Part shown: one piece after another, positions 54,736-63,210 of the stretch
Layout: each line of letters starts with the position of its first letter
How positions within the stretch are numbered: the first letter of the stretch is position 1
Assembly (NCBI RefSeq): GCF_008312835.1
Contig: NZ_VSKS01000001.1
Location: 372,001 to 436,000 of the forward strand
Length of the DNA stretch: 64,000 nt
Origin: Streptomyces marokkonensis
GTDB taxonomy: Bacteria; Actinomycetota; Actinomycetes; Streptomycetales; Streptomycetaceae
Direction: 5' to 3'
Translations under genes and position numbers: made by a program
Notes under the pieces: model-generated
Told to the model about the DNA's origin: nothing
The model's database searches: none
What the model saw: the letters and a program-made list of their open reading frames with translations, nothing else

Positions 54736-55650
54736 CTACGGCCGCTCCCGCAGCACCTCGGCGACCGACGAGACCGTCCCCGGCCCCACCCGGCAGCACC
54801 CGCCGATCAGCCGGGCCCCCGACTCCCGCCAGCCCGCCACCCGCCCCGTGGTGAACGTCGACCGGCCTTTCCAGGCCCGCGCCCCCGCGTCCCACGTCTC
54901 CCCGCTGTTGGGATAGACCACGACCGGTTTGCCGGTGACGCGGGCGGCGAGGGCGACGGCGTGGTCGGCGTCCTCGGGGGTGCAGCAGTTCACGCCGACC
55001 GCGATCACCTCGTCCGCCCGCGCGGCGAGCGCGAAGGCGTCCTCCAGGGGCTGTCCCGCGCGGGTCCGGCCGCCGGCCGCCGAGTAGGACAGCCAGGCCG
55101 GTGCACCGAGGCCGCGCAGGGCACGCAGCAGGGCCTCCGCCTCGTCCGTGTCGGGGATCGTCTCCAGGGCCAGCACGTCCGGCGCGGCGGCGGCCAGGAC
55201 CTCCATGCGGGGACGGTGGAAGCGTTCCAGCTCCGTGACCGACAACCCGTACCGGCCCCGGTACTCGGAGCCGTCCGCGAGCATCGCCCCGTACGGTCCG
55301 ACCGAGGCCGCCACCCACAGGGGGCGGGACGCCCGGGCCCGCCGGGCCGCCTCCCGGGCACACCCGACGCTCAGCGCGAAAAGTGCGGACGCCTCCTCCC
55401 GGCCGGTCCCGCGCCGGGCGAAGCCCTCGTACGTCGCCTGGTAGCTGGCCGTGATCGCCACGTCCGCGCCCGCCTCGAAGTACGCCAGGTGCGCCCCGGT
55501 CACCGCCTCGGGGTCCTCGGCGAGCAGCCGGGCCGACCACAGCTCGTCGCTCAGGTCGTGGCCGGCCGACGCGAGCTGGTTGGACAGGCCGCCGTCGAGG
55601 ACGACCGTGCCGTCCGCGAGTGCCTCGGCGAGTGGGGGAGCGGTGCTCAT
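54736..55650 (-). CDS. mmuM: Homocysteine S-methyltransferase MmuM
   Basis: A 304-residue zinc-dependent methyltransferase. VVLDGGLSNQLASAG opens the barrel, GVNCCTPED and the ending LIGGCCRVGPG provide the three cysteine zinc ligands, and SVGPYGAMLADGSEYRGRYG is typical of the MmuM/YagD group that uses S-methylmethionine to methylate homocysteine to methionine. It is a single gene, divergent from the LuxR regulator across 99 bp. It adds a methionine-salvage step to the sulfur genes of the window but is not linked to them. Confidence 0.95.
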   Translation of the reverse strand: MSTAPPLAEALADGTVVLDGGLSNQLASAGHDLSDELWSARLLAEDPEAVTGAHLAYFEAGADVAITASYQATYEGFARRGTGREEASALFALSVGCAREAARRARASRPLWVAASVGPYGAMLADGSEYRGRYGLSVTELERFHRPRMEVLAAAAPDVLALETIPDTDEAEALLRALRGLGAPAWLSYSAAGGRTRAGQPLEDAFALAARADEVIAVGVNCCTPEDADHAVALAARVTGKPVVVYPNSGETWDAGARAWKGRSTFTTGRVAGWRESGARLIGGCCRVGPGTVSSVAEVLRERP

Positions 55651-55749
55651 ACCGGCGACGCTAGCGGAGTCCCCCGTCACAGCGCGCCCTCCCGCCCCAC
55701 TGCTGGGATGCTGGGGAGGGGGCACGGCCGAACAGGGGCGGTGAGTGCC

Positions 55750-58407
55750 ATGACCGGGCTCGAAGAGGACGACTCCGCCGCGGCGGAGGACCACGCCGAT
55801 CCACGCGGCGACCCGTTTCTGCGCACCCGGTTCGCCGTCCCCGCGCGCCCGGTGACGTATCTGCGGCGGGAGCGGCTGACCAGGCATCTCGACCAGGCCC
55901 TGCGCACCCCGCTGACCATGGTCAACGGCGCGGCGGGGGCGGGGAAGACCCTGCTGGTCGCGGACTGGGCGGCACGTCGCGTCCGGCTGCCGGTGGCCTG
56001 GCTCACCGCCGACGCGGCCGGGGACGGGCCCGGGGTGTTCTGGGCGTACCTGCTGCGGGCCCTGCGGACTGCCGGCGTAGCCCTGCCCGCCGGCATCGGT
56101 GTCCCGGCGGACGCGACCCGGGTGGGCCCGGCCCTGCCGGTCCGGCTCGCCGCGGAGCTCAGCGGCCGGGAGCGGCCGGTGGTCGTGGTGCTCGACGAGT
56201 TCGACCGCGTCACCGCCCCGGAGACCGCCGGGCAACTGGACTTCGTCCTGCGCCACGCCGGGACGGGGCTGCGCCTGGTCCTCGTCACCCGCACCGAGCC
56301 GCTGCTGCCCCTGCACCGCTACCGGGCCGCGGGCGAGCTGACGGAGATCAGGGGCGCGGAGCTGGCCTTCACCTCTCATGAGGCGGCCCAGCTGCTGGAA
56401 CTGCACGGACTGCGACTGCCCCCGGCCGCGGTGAGCGCCCTCGTGGAGCGCACCGGAGGGTGGGCCGCCGGGCTGCGGCTGTGCGCCCTGGCGGCCGGAC
56501 AGAGCCCGGATCCCGAGGTCTACCTGAAGGAGTTCGAGGCCGACCGCAGCACGGTCGCCGACTTCCTGCTGGCGGAGGTGCTCAAGCGGCAGGACGCCGG
56601 GACCCAGGAGCTGCTGCTGCGGGTGAGCGTGCTCGACCGGTTCGGTCCCGGTCTCGCGAACGCGGTCACGGGACGCGACGACGCCGAGGCCGTCCTGGCC
56701 CGGCTGAGCCGGGAGAACGCCTTCGTCGAGCACCTCGGGCACGGCCTGTACCGCCTGCACCCCCTGTTCGCGGAGATACTCCGCGCCCACCTGCGGATGC
56801 GCCGGCCCGGAGCCGAACCCGGACTGCACCGCCGGGCCGCCGCGTGGCTGCGGCGGTCAGGGGCCCTCGGTGAGGCGCTCGCGCACGGGGCCGCCGCCGA
56901 CGACTGGGAGTTCACCGCCGGTGCCCTGATCGACGATCTCGCCGTCGGTCAGTTCTTCACGGGGCCGCGCTCCGAGGCGATGGCCGAGCTGTTCGCGGCG
57001 ATGGGGCAGGACAGCGCGGGGCCCGCCCCGGAGCTGGTGCGGGCGGCCGGCCTGCTGGCCCGGCGCGACGTCGACGGAGGTCTGGCCCATCTGCGCCGGG
57101 CACGGCACGAACTGGCGGGATACGACGGCACGGCGGACGAGGCGGCGGCCCGGTTGAGCTGCGCCCTGCTGGAGGCCCTGGCCGCCCGGCTGGCCGGTGC
57201 GCCGGACCGGGTGGAGGACGCGGCGCGCGCGGCCGAGGGGTTGTGGGACGCGGTCCCCGAGCTGCTGGACCGGCATCCGGAGGTCACCGCGCTGCTGCTG
57301 GACCATCTGGGCTCCGCCAGGCTGTGGGCCGGGCACTTCGAGGAGGCACGGGCCGCCCTGAACAGGGTGGCGGACTCCGTCCCGGGAGCGGCCACCGCAC
57401 TCCCGCGCGAGGACTCGCTGGGCCGCCTCGCCCTGATCGACCAGCTGAACGGCTGGCCCGGCAGGGCCGAACGCAGGGCACGTGAGGCCCTCGCGGAGAC
57501 CGAGCGGTTCGGGCTGCCCCGGTCCTCCGGCTCCGGAGTGGAACGGCTCGTCCTGGCCGCCGTCGCCGTGGACCGTGACGAGCTGGGGCAGGCCCAGGCC
57601 CTGCTCGACACGTCGGCCGATGCGCATCCCGCGCTCCGCGACCCCGTCCTGGAGGCCTGCCGCGCGCTGACGACCGCGCGCCTGCACCTGGCGCGCGGTG
57701 ATCCCGGCGCCGCGCTGAGGGCGGTGGAACCGGAGGTGCCCGCCGACGTCGCCTCGCCCTGGGTACGGTGTGGGACGGCGCTCGTCGCGGCCGCCGCGCA
57801 TCTCGCCGAGGGCCGGGCGCGGACGGCGGCCGGGCTGCTGGCGCGGGTGCCCGACGGGCAGGTGGCGTGCGCCGTGGAGGCCGCGCGGGTCCAGCTCGCC
57901 GCCGGCCGGACCGCGGCGGCCGTATGTCTGCTCGACCGTGTGGACCCGGAGGGGCGGGCCGGCCCCGCGGTGACCGTCCGGGCCGCGCTGGTGCGGGCGC
58001 AGGCCGCGGACGAGGCGGGAGACGGCGAGACGGCGCGCGGACTCGTGGGGCGGGCGCTGGCGGAGGCACGCCGGGAGCGGCTGCGGCGGCCCTTCGCCGA
58101 GGCCGGGCCGTGGATCCGGCCCTATCTGCGGTCGGCGTCACCGCACCGGCCGACGACCGGCCGGCCCGCACCCCGCTCCGGTCCGTCCCGGCACGAGCCG
58201 CCGCCCCCGGTCGTCGAGGAGCTGAGCGGACGCGAGCGCGACGTCCTGCGGCGCCTGGCCCTGACGATGTCCACGGAGGAGATCGCCGCCGACCTGTACG
58301 TGTCGGTGAACACGGTGAAGACCCACCTCAAGAGCGTCTACCGGAAACTGACGGTCAACCGCCGCAACGAGGCGGTGCGCCGCGCCCGTGAACTGGACCT
58401 GCTATGA
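55750..58407 (+). CDS. MalT-like LuxR family regulator (LAL type)
   Basis: An 885-residue regulator. The N-terminal NTPase has Walker A GAAGAGKT (about 58-65) and Walker B VVVVLDEFDR; a TPR-like helical region spans the middle; and the last 70 residues are a LuxR HTH (LSGRERDVLRRLALTMSTEE, VNTVKTHLKSVYRKL). LAL proteins are ATP-dependent activators controlled by a ligand. ATG 55750 is preferred over the in-frame GTG 55741. The next gene, 13 bp downstream, is the remnant of an MFS exporter that this protein may once have controlled. Confidence 0.9.
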   Translation: MTGLEEDDSAAAEDHADPRGDPFLRTRFAVPARPVTYLRRERLTRHLDQALRTPLTMVNGAAGAGKTLLVADWAARRVRLPVAWLTADAAGDGPGVFWAYLLRALRTAGVALPAGIGVPADATRVGPALPVRLAAELSGRERPVVVVLDEFDRVTAPETAGQLDFVLRHAGTGLRLVLVTRTEPLLPLHRYRAAGELTEIRGAELAFTSHEAAQLLELHGLRLPPAAVSALVERTGGWAAGLRLCALAAGQSPDPEVYLKEFEADRSTVADFLLAEVLKRQDAGTQELLLRVSVLDRFGPGLANAVTGRDDAEAVLARLSRENAFVEHLGHGLYRLHPLFAEILRAHLRMRRPGAEPGLHRRAAAWLRRSGALGEALAHGAAADDWEFTAGALIDDLAVGQFFTGPRSEAMAELFAAMGQDSAGPAPELVRAAGLLARRDVDGGLAHLRRARHELAGYDGTADEAAARLSCALLEALAARLAGAPDRVEDAARAAEGLWDAVPELLDRHPEVTALLLDHLGSARLWAGHFEEARAALNRVADSVPGAATALPREDSLGRLALIDQLNGWPGRAERRAREALAETERFGLPRSSGSGVERLVLAAVAVDRDELGQAQALLDTSADAHPALRDPVLEACRALTTARLHLARGDPGAALRAVEPEVPADVASPWVRCGTALVAAAAHLAEGRARTAAGLLARVPDGQVACAVEAARVQLAAGRTAAAVCLLDRVDPEGRAGPAVTVRAALVRAQAADEAGDGETARGLVGRALAEARRERLRRPFAEAGPWIRPYLRSASPHRPTTGRPAPRSGPSRHEPPPPVVEELSGRERDVLRRLALTMSTEEIAADLYVSVNTVKTHLKSVYRKLTVNRRNEAVRRARELDLL

Positions 58408-58420
58408 CCGGAGGGACACC

Positions 58421-59077
58421 GTGAGGCACTGGCGCACGCCGACCGTCCTGGGAACCGCACAGTTCCTGATGGTCCTCGACACGTCGGTCATGACGGTCAC
58501 CGTGGCGGCGGCCGTCGTGTGGCTGCCGGCCACCATCGACCCGGTCGTCGACGACGCCCAGTTCGCGGGAGCGATGGCCCTGCTCGGCGTCGGCATGGGG
58601 CTGTTCGCCTCGCAGCTCGGCAACGTCGTCCAGTCCAGCGCGGGGGAGGACGAGCGCAGCGAGGCGGGCGGACTCCAGTACACCGCGCAGAACCCGGGCT
58701 CGGCGCCGGGCACCGCGCTGATGGGATCGCTGCTCGTGGGCTCCCTGGCGCAGGCCTTCACCTCGTACGTGGAGGACGACGCCCGGCTGTCGCAGGAGGC
58801 CCGGCAGCAGGTCGGCATCGCCCTGGATGCCGTAGTCACCTTCGTGCCGACCGAACAGGTGCGCGCGGCGGCCACCAGCGCCGGACTGCCGCCCGAGGAG
58901 GTGGAGGCCGTGACGGACTCCTACGCGTCGGCGCGGCTCGACGGACTCGAAGCGGCGATCCTGCCAACCGGTGGCGTCACTCTCGCCGGCTTCCTGGTCA
59001 CACCCCGCCTTCCGGGCCCGGCGCCCGGGCGTCCTCGGTCCGGCGGGCGGGACGGGGCCGGCCGGAGGGTGCCGTGA
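58421..59077 (+). pseudogene. Internally deleted DHA2-type MFS transporter
   Basis: The frame begins with the normal start of a 14-helix MFS drug exporter (HWRTPTVLGTAQFLMVLDTS) but, after the first helix, jumps to the C-terminal portion: MGLFASQLGNVVQSSAGEDE, GGLQYTAQNPGSAPGTALMG and the large loop with SQEARQQVGIALDAVV, ending near helix 14. About 218 residues remain of an expected 500 or more. No stop interrupts it, so a protein could be made but it cannot form a transporter. GTG 58421 follows GGAGGG; the gene ends in GTGA shared with the next gene. Confidence 0.75.
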
Positions 59078-59565
59078 CGGCCGGCGCCGGGCACGGGGCG
59101 CACGCGGACTACACGGGCGGCGTGTACGGGTCCATGCTCGCGGCCTCGGTGATCGTCGGGGCCGGCACCCTCGGCTCGTTCCCGCGCCTGGAGTTGATGC
59201 TGCTGCTGTTGCTCACCGGCGGGGTGTTCTGGATCGCGCACGTGCACGCGCAGCTGTTCGGGGCGCGGCTGGCGCAGCACGGCCCCGACCGTGCCGTCGT
59301 CCTGCGGGTGTGCCGGGAGGAGTGGACGATCGTCAAGGCCGCCGTGCCGCCGGCGGTCGCCGTGGGCGTCGGCCCCGTGCTCGGCCTCGGTGTGCAGGGC
59401 GGCCAGTGGCTCGCGCTGTCCGTCGCCGTGACGGGGCAGGTGGGCTGGTCGGTCGCGGCGGCCCGCCAGGCCGGCGCGACCCGGCGTCTGCTGGTCCTGT
59501 CGGCCGCGGTGAACCTCGTCCTGGGACTGGTGATCCTGTCGTGCAAGCTCTGGCTGAAGCGCTGA
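59074..59565 (+). CDS. Small integral membrane protein of unknown function
   Basis: A 163-residue protein with four predicted helices: SMLAASVIVGAGTLGSF, LELMLLLLLTGGVFWIAHVH, AVPPAVAVGVGPVLGLGV with LALSVAVTGQVGWSV, and LLVLSAAVNLVLGLVIL. The GTG start at 59074 overlaps the stop of the MFS remnant by 4 bp (GTGA), which shows coupled translation and an original operon LuxR - MFS - membrane protein. I do not recognise a named family. Confidence 0.75.
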   Translation: MTAGAGHGAHADYTGGVYGSMLAASVIVGAGTLGSFPRLELMLLLLLTGGVFWIAHVHAQLFGARLAQHGPDRAVVLRVCREEWTIVKAAVPPAVAVGVGPVLGLGVQGGQWLALSVAVTGQVGWSVAAARQAGATRRLLVLSAAVNLVLGLVILSCKLWLKR

Positions 59566-59598
59566 GGGGAATGGATCGCGGCGGGGCCGAGGGACCTC

Positions 59599-59641
59599 TC
59601 ACCTGTACGGGGTGAGCCGGGCCGCCGCCCTGGGACGGACG
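59599..59641 (+). promoter_or_regulatory. Shared stress-cluster element, copy 1
   Basis: TCACCT-GTACG-GGGTGA (59599-59615; with flanks CTCACC/GGTGAG) followed after 17 bp by GGACGGACG (59633-59641). It ends 79 bp (inverted repeat) before the ATG of the 65-residue gene. Matches copies 2 and 3 in sequence and distance. Confidence 0.6.
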
Positions 59642-59694
59642 ATTGCGGGGTACGGGCGCGGCCCGCCTGTTCCAGGCCACCCGGGGAGCGGCTC

Positions 59695-59892
59695 ATGCGC
59701 TACGAAATCCGTGTGGACGGGCATCTCTCGGAACCGCTGATCAAGGTGTTCCCGGAACTCGACCACGTGACCATGTCGGGGCAGACCCTGCTGTTCGGGC
59801 ATGTCGTCGACGAGGCGCACCTGTACGGGCTGCTGGCCCGCTGCCAGTCCCTCGGCCTGCGGATCCTGGAGATGCGTCAGGTACCGGAGTGA
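59695..59892 (+). CDS. Small conserved protein, 65 residues, unknown function
   Basis: A 65-residue acidic-to-neutral protein (RYEIRVDGHLSEPLIKVFPE, ending LGLRILEMRQVPE) with predicted beta-alpha-beta pattern and no export signal. ATG 59695 follows GGGGAG with 5 bp spacing. The inverted repeat 79 bp upstream links it to the HdeD and SHOCT genes, suggesting a stress-induced small protein. I recall similar small genes in Streptomyces with no assigned role. Confidence 0.72.
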   Translation: MRYEIRVDGHLSEPLIKVFPELDHVTMSGQTLLFGHVVDEAHLYGLLARCQSLGLRILEMRQVPE

Positions 59893-59907
59893 GCCCTGCC
59901 GGGCGGG

Positions 59908-61311
59908 TCACGCGCTCCGGGCGTGCACCCTGCCCGACCGGACGGCGGCGGCCAGCGCCTCGAAGTCACGCTCGTTGCGGTCGGCGTAGTCCTGCGCGAA
60001 CCCGGTGAGCGCCCGGTCGAAGCGGTCGCCGCGCCCCAGGTAGGCGGCGATGGCGACGGGATCGCCCGAGCGGGCGTGCGCCCGCGCCAGACTCGCCCCG
60101 CACAGCCGCGCGAACAGCCGCAGCAGGCCCGGATCCATGGTCTCCGGGCGGGCGATGCCCTTCCAGTCGCGCAGCTGACGCACGTAGAAGTCACGGGGGC
60201 GCCCGTCGAGACCCACGGCGTGCGTCCAGCCCAGCAGGATGTCGCTGGTCGTCTGGATCAGCCGCTGCCCGGCCACCACGCGCCGGCCCTGGTTGTCGAA
60301 GGGTTCGCCGTCCGTGTGCGGGGCGAGCACCGACTCCTGCGCCTCCTTGGCCTGCAGCAGCAGGGGATCGTCGTCGTCCCTGCCGAGCAGGAGCACGATC
60401 CAGCAGCGCGTGCCGACACTGCCGACGCCGACCACCTTCCGTGCCACGTCGACCAGGTGGTAGCGGCCCAGCAGGTGCCGGCGCTCCGACGACAGCGAGC
60501 GCGCGTAGCCGTCCAGGACCTCGCGCAGGGCCTTCTCCTCGGTGGAGGGGACGTCCAGCAGGTCGCGCAGCGGCGTGATCAACGGCGGGTCCCCGGCGAT
60601 GCGCCGTCCTTCCGGCGTGACCCGGGTGAGCTTCGCGAACGCCTGGAGATGCGTGCGGGTCCGGGCGCGCCGGGTCGCCTCGGTGGTGCGGCGCCGGGCC
60701 TCGTCGTCCAGCGACGAGGCCATGAGCTCGCGCAGCCGGTCGGCGTCGTCCTGCGCGTACCAGATGTCGAGGGTGCGCATCCCGGCGAACTCCCGCATGC
60801 GACGGCGGTACGCGGCCACACAGGCGCGCACCGCGTCGTCCTGCTCGTCGAGGGCGAAGCCGTTCGCCCGCCCGGCGATGGCGAAGCTCGCCGCCAGCCG
60901 CTTGACGTCCCACTCGAAGGGACCGGCGAGAGTCTCGTCGAAGTCGTTGACGTCGAAGACGAGACGGCGCTCGGGGGAGGCCAGCAGGCGGAAGTTGAGC
61001 AGATGGGCGTCACCGCAGAGCTGCACGGTCAGCCCGGTGTTCGGAGCCGGCCCGAGGTCCGCGGCCATGACGGCCGCCGCGCCCCGGTAGAACCGGAAGG
61101 GGGACTCGAGCATGCGACCGTAGCGGATCGGCACCAGCTCGGGAAGACGGGTCGCGGACTGCCGTTCGATCACGCCGACGGGGTCGGGCCGGTCCCGGGG
61201 CTCCTCGAACGAGCCGTGGGAGGCGCGCGGGGCGCGGCCGCGCGCGCCTCTGCCGTGCGCGGCCCGCTCGGCGGGCGACAGGAAACCGCTGAAGGGACCC
61301 GGTACGGCCAT
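59908..61311 (-). CDS. DUF2252 domain-containing protein
   Basis: A 467-residue protein of the DUF2252 family, a distant relative of protein-kinase-like/APH folds. Family features include RYGRMLESPFRFYRGAAAVM, LCGDAHLLNFRLLASPERR (HxxN-like loop) and VFDVNDFDETLAGPFEWDVK (DFD-type metal loop), and later RDFYVRQLRDWKG. Activity is unknown; a small-molecule kinase role is suggested by the loops. ATG 61311 was chosen over an in-frame ATG-type start at 61362. Divergent from the HdeD gene; the inverted repeat at 61384 is 72 bp upstream of this start too. Confidence 0.88.
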   Translation of the reverse strand: MAVPGPFSGFLSPAERAAHGRGARGRAPRASHGSFEEPRDRPDPVGVIERQSATRLPELVPIRYGRMLESPFRFYRGAAAVMAADLGPAPNTGLTVQLCGDAHLLNFRLLASPERRLVFDVNDFDETLAGPFEWDVKRLAASFAIAGRANGFALDEQDDAVRACVAAYRRRMREFAGMRTLDIWYAQDDADRLRELMASSLDDEARRRTTEATRRARTRTHLQAFAKLTRVTPEGRRIAGDPPLITPLRDLLDVPSTEEKALREVLDGYARSLSSERRHLLGRYHLVDVARKVVGVGSVGTRCWIVLLLGRDDDDPLLLQAKEAQESVLAPHTDGEPFDNQGRRVVAGQRLIQTTSDILLGWTHAVGLDGRPRDFYVRQLRDWKGIARPETMDPGLLRLFARLCGASLARAHARSGDPVAIAAYLGRGDRFDRALTGFAQDYADRNERDFEALAAAVRSGRVHARSA

Positions 61312-61383
61312 CGCTGTCTCCCGCCTGCACCCCGGACGACACCTGCTCGCCGCCCAGTCCACCGCGCCCGCGCCACGACCGGA

Positions 61384-61400
61384 TCACCCGCCGTGGGTGA
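61384..61400. promoter_or_regulatory. Shared stress-cluster element, copy 2
   Basis: TCACCC-GCCGT-GGGTGA, centred in the DUF2252/HdeD divergent region: 83 bp before the HdeD ATG and 72 bp before the DUF2252 ATG. The second element seen at copies 1 and 3 is only weakly kept here (CGGAAGGCTGG). Confidence 0.6.
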
Positions 61401-61483
61401 CCCGGCGACGGGAGCCGGGCGGAAGGCTGGTCCTGCGCTCGCGCCGCGCCGGGCGCGCCCCGTACTACGCGGGAGGTGGAGCC

Positions 61484-62143
61484 ATGGCCGTGACAGGTGG
61501 TCCGGCGCCGGGGGCCGGACACGGGTACGTGTCCGGCGGTGCCGTCCCCGGTTCACCGGGCGGTCCCGCCGACGTCCTGGCGGCACTGGGACGCTCGTGG
61601 ACGTGGATGCTGGCCTCCGCGGTCGCCACCCTCGTGCCGGGCGTCATCCTGCTGGTGTGGCCCGACACCACGCTGCACGTCCTCGCCGTGCTCATCGGCC
61701 TGTACCTGCTGGTGACCGGGGTGTTCCGGTTCGTCGGGGTGTTCGGCCGGGAGGAGCAGGGCGAGCGGCTGCCCGGGCTCCTGCTGGCGGTGCTGTACGT
61801 CCTCGCCGGGGTGCTCTGCCTGCGCAACCCGCTGCAGACCATCGCCGCCCTCTCCCTGATCACCGGGGTCGTCTGGCTGGTGTCGGGGATGCTCACCCTC
61901 TTCACGGCGCTCGCCTCGCGGGACCTGCCGCACCGCGCCGTCGTGCTCGGGGCGGCGCTGCTCGCCGTCGTCGCGGGCATCGTCGTCCTGGCCCTGCCCG
62001 CCGAGTCGGCCCGGGCGCTGACCCGGCTCCTCGGCCTGTGGCTCGTCCTCCTCGGGCTGGTCGAGGCGGCCGTCGCCCTGGCCTGGCGCTCCGCACTGCG
62101 CAGGTCCGGCATCGGGTCCCCGGGCCCCGCGGGCACGGCGTGA
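61484..62143 (+). CDS. HdeD family acid-resistance membrane protein
   Basis: A 219-residue membrane protein with about six helices of the DUF308/HdeD type (SAVATLVPGVILLVWPDTTL, VLIGLYLLVTGVFRFVGVFG, and LLGLWLVLLGLVEAAVALAW near the end). HdeD is linked to acid stress in enterobacteria; in Streptomyces such genes occur in stress clusters. ATG 61484 follows GGGAGG with good spacing. The N-terminal 35 residues are Gly/Pro-rich and cytoplasmic. Confidence 0.9.
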   Translation: MAVTGGPAPGAGHGYVSGGAVPGSPGGPADVLAALGRSWTWMLASAVATLVPGVILLVWPDTTLHVLAVLIGLYLLVTGVFRFVGVFGREEQGERLPGLLLAVLYVLAGVLCLRNPLQTIAALSLITGVVWLVSGMLTLFTALASRDLPHRAVVLGAALLAVVAGIVVLALPAESARALTRLLGLWLVLLGLVEAAVALAWRSALRRSGIGSPGPAGTA

Positions 62144-62163
62144 GACACCACCGGCGCACGGCT

Positions 62164-62206
62164 TCACCCGTCCCGGGTGAGGCGGCGGGGGACAGGCGGA
62201 CGGACG
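62164..62206 (+). promoter_or_regulatory. Shared stress-cluster element, copy 3
   Basis: TCACCC-GTCCC-GGGTGA (62164-62180), then after 17 bp GGACGGACG (62198-62206). The inverted repeat ends 78 bp before the SHOCT gene ATG. Confidence 0.6.
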
Positions 62207-62258
62207 CTGACACCAGGGGGATGACATGTCGGGCGCAAGCCCGGGACGGAGGACGGAG

Positions 62259-62729
62259 ATGAGCGGCGCCATGGACCTCGCGTACGACTATCCCCTGCTG
62301 AGCGCCTTCTGGACCATGCTGATGCTCTTCCTGTGGATCGTGTGGCTGGTCCTGCTCTTCCGGGTCGTCGTCGACATCATCCGCGACGACGCCCTGAGCG
62401 GATGGGCCAAGACCGGCTGGCTGGTGTTCACGATCGTCCTGCCCTTCCTGGGTGTCTTCGTCTACGTGATCGCCCGCGGCAAGAACATGGGGCGCCGGGA
62501 GATGGCGCAGGCGCGCGCACAGCAGGAGGCGTTCGACGCTTACGTCCGTGAGGCCGCCGGAGGCGCCGGCGGACGGTCCAGCAGTGTCGACGAGCTCGCC
62601 CGGCTGTCCGAGATCAAGGCACGCGGAGACATCTCGGACGACGAGTTCCGCAGGGCGAAGGAGCTGGTCCTGAGCGGCCACGGCCCGGCGGAACACCCGG
62701 GCCCGTTCACCTCGTCCGCGGGGCGCTGA
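62259..62729 (+). CDS. SHOCT domain membrane protein
   Basis: A 156-residue protein with two N-terminal helices (LLSAFWTMLMLFLWIVWLVL and TGWLVFTIVLPFLGVFVYVI), the latter part of a PLDc_N-like hairpin with the GRREMA tail, and a C-terminal SHOCT motif (VDELARLSEIKARGDISDDE, FRRAKELVL). SHOCT is a short oligomerisation module. ATG 62259 has GGAGG at 6 bp, which decides against the in-frame ATG at 62226. Probably co-transcribed with the DUF7144 gene 29 bp downstream. Confidence 0.88.
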   Translation: MSGAMDLAYDYPLLSAFWTMLMLFLWIVWLVLLFRVVVDIIRDDALSGWAKTGWLVFTIVLPFLGVFVYVIARGKNMGRREMAQARAQQEAFDAYVREAAGGAGGRSSSVDELARLSEIKARGDISDDEFRRAKELVLSGHGPAEHPGPFTSSAGR

Positions 62730-62758
62730 CCGCACGACACCGAATCGAGGAACCGGCC

Positions 62759-63199
62759 ATGGCAACAACACACGGAGCGCGGGGCACGACCGGCACGCAC
62801 GCGCCGTCGGCGAAGCGGCAGTGGGCCGAGGGCCTGACGGTCTTCGCCGCCGTCTCGCTCATGATCGTGGGAGTGCTCGACATCCTCCGGGGCGTCATGG
62901 GCATCGCCGAGGACGACGTCTTCGTCGCGACGCAGGACTACGTCTTCGAGTTCGACCTCACCGCCTGGGGCTGGACCCACCTCGTGCTCGGCGCCCTCGC
63001 GGTGCTCGTCAGCCTCGGTCTGGTCCGGGGAGCGCTGTGGGCCCGTGTCGCGGGCGTGGTGATCGCCGGGCTCCTCATCATCGCCAACTTCCTGTCCCTG
63101 CCGTACTACCCGGTCTGGTCCGTGGTGATGATCGCCTTCTCCGGGTTCATCGTCTGGGCGCTGTGCGTGGCGCGTCCGGGTTCCCGCTCCGAACGCTGA
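62759..63199 (+). CDS. DUF7144 family membrane protein
   Basis: A 146-residue membrane protein with four helices (LTVFAAVSLMIVGVLDILRG, GWTHLVLGALAVLVSLGLV, VAGVVIAGLLIIANFLSLPY, VVMIAFSGFIVWALCVA) and the conserved segment EDDVFVATQDYVFEFDLTAW that I associate with DUF7144. Function unknown. ATG 62759 follows GAGGAA. Last intact gene of the stress cluster. Confidence 0.87.
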   Translation: MATTHGARGTTGTHAPSAKRQWAEGLTVFAAVSLMIVGVLDILRGVMGIAEDDVFVATQDYVFEFDLTAWGWTHLVLGALAVLVSLGLVRGALWARVAGVVIAGLLIIANFLSLPYYPVWSVVMIAFSGFIVWALCVARPGSRSER

Positions 63200-63210
63200 G
63201 CGGCGACGCC

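Noticed and set aside
52124-55540. 1138-codon minus-strand open frame
   Set aside because: Lies opposite the membrane SpoIIE gene and spans into mmuM in a different frame; no domain recognised.
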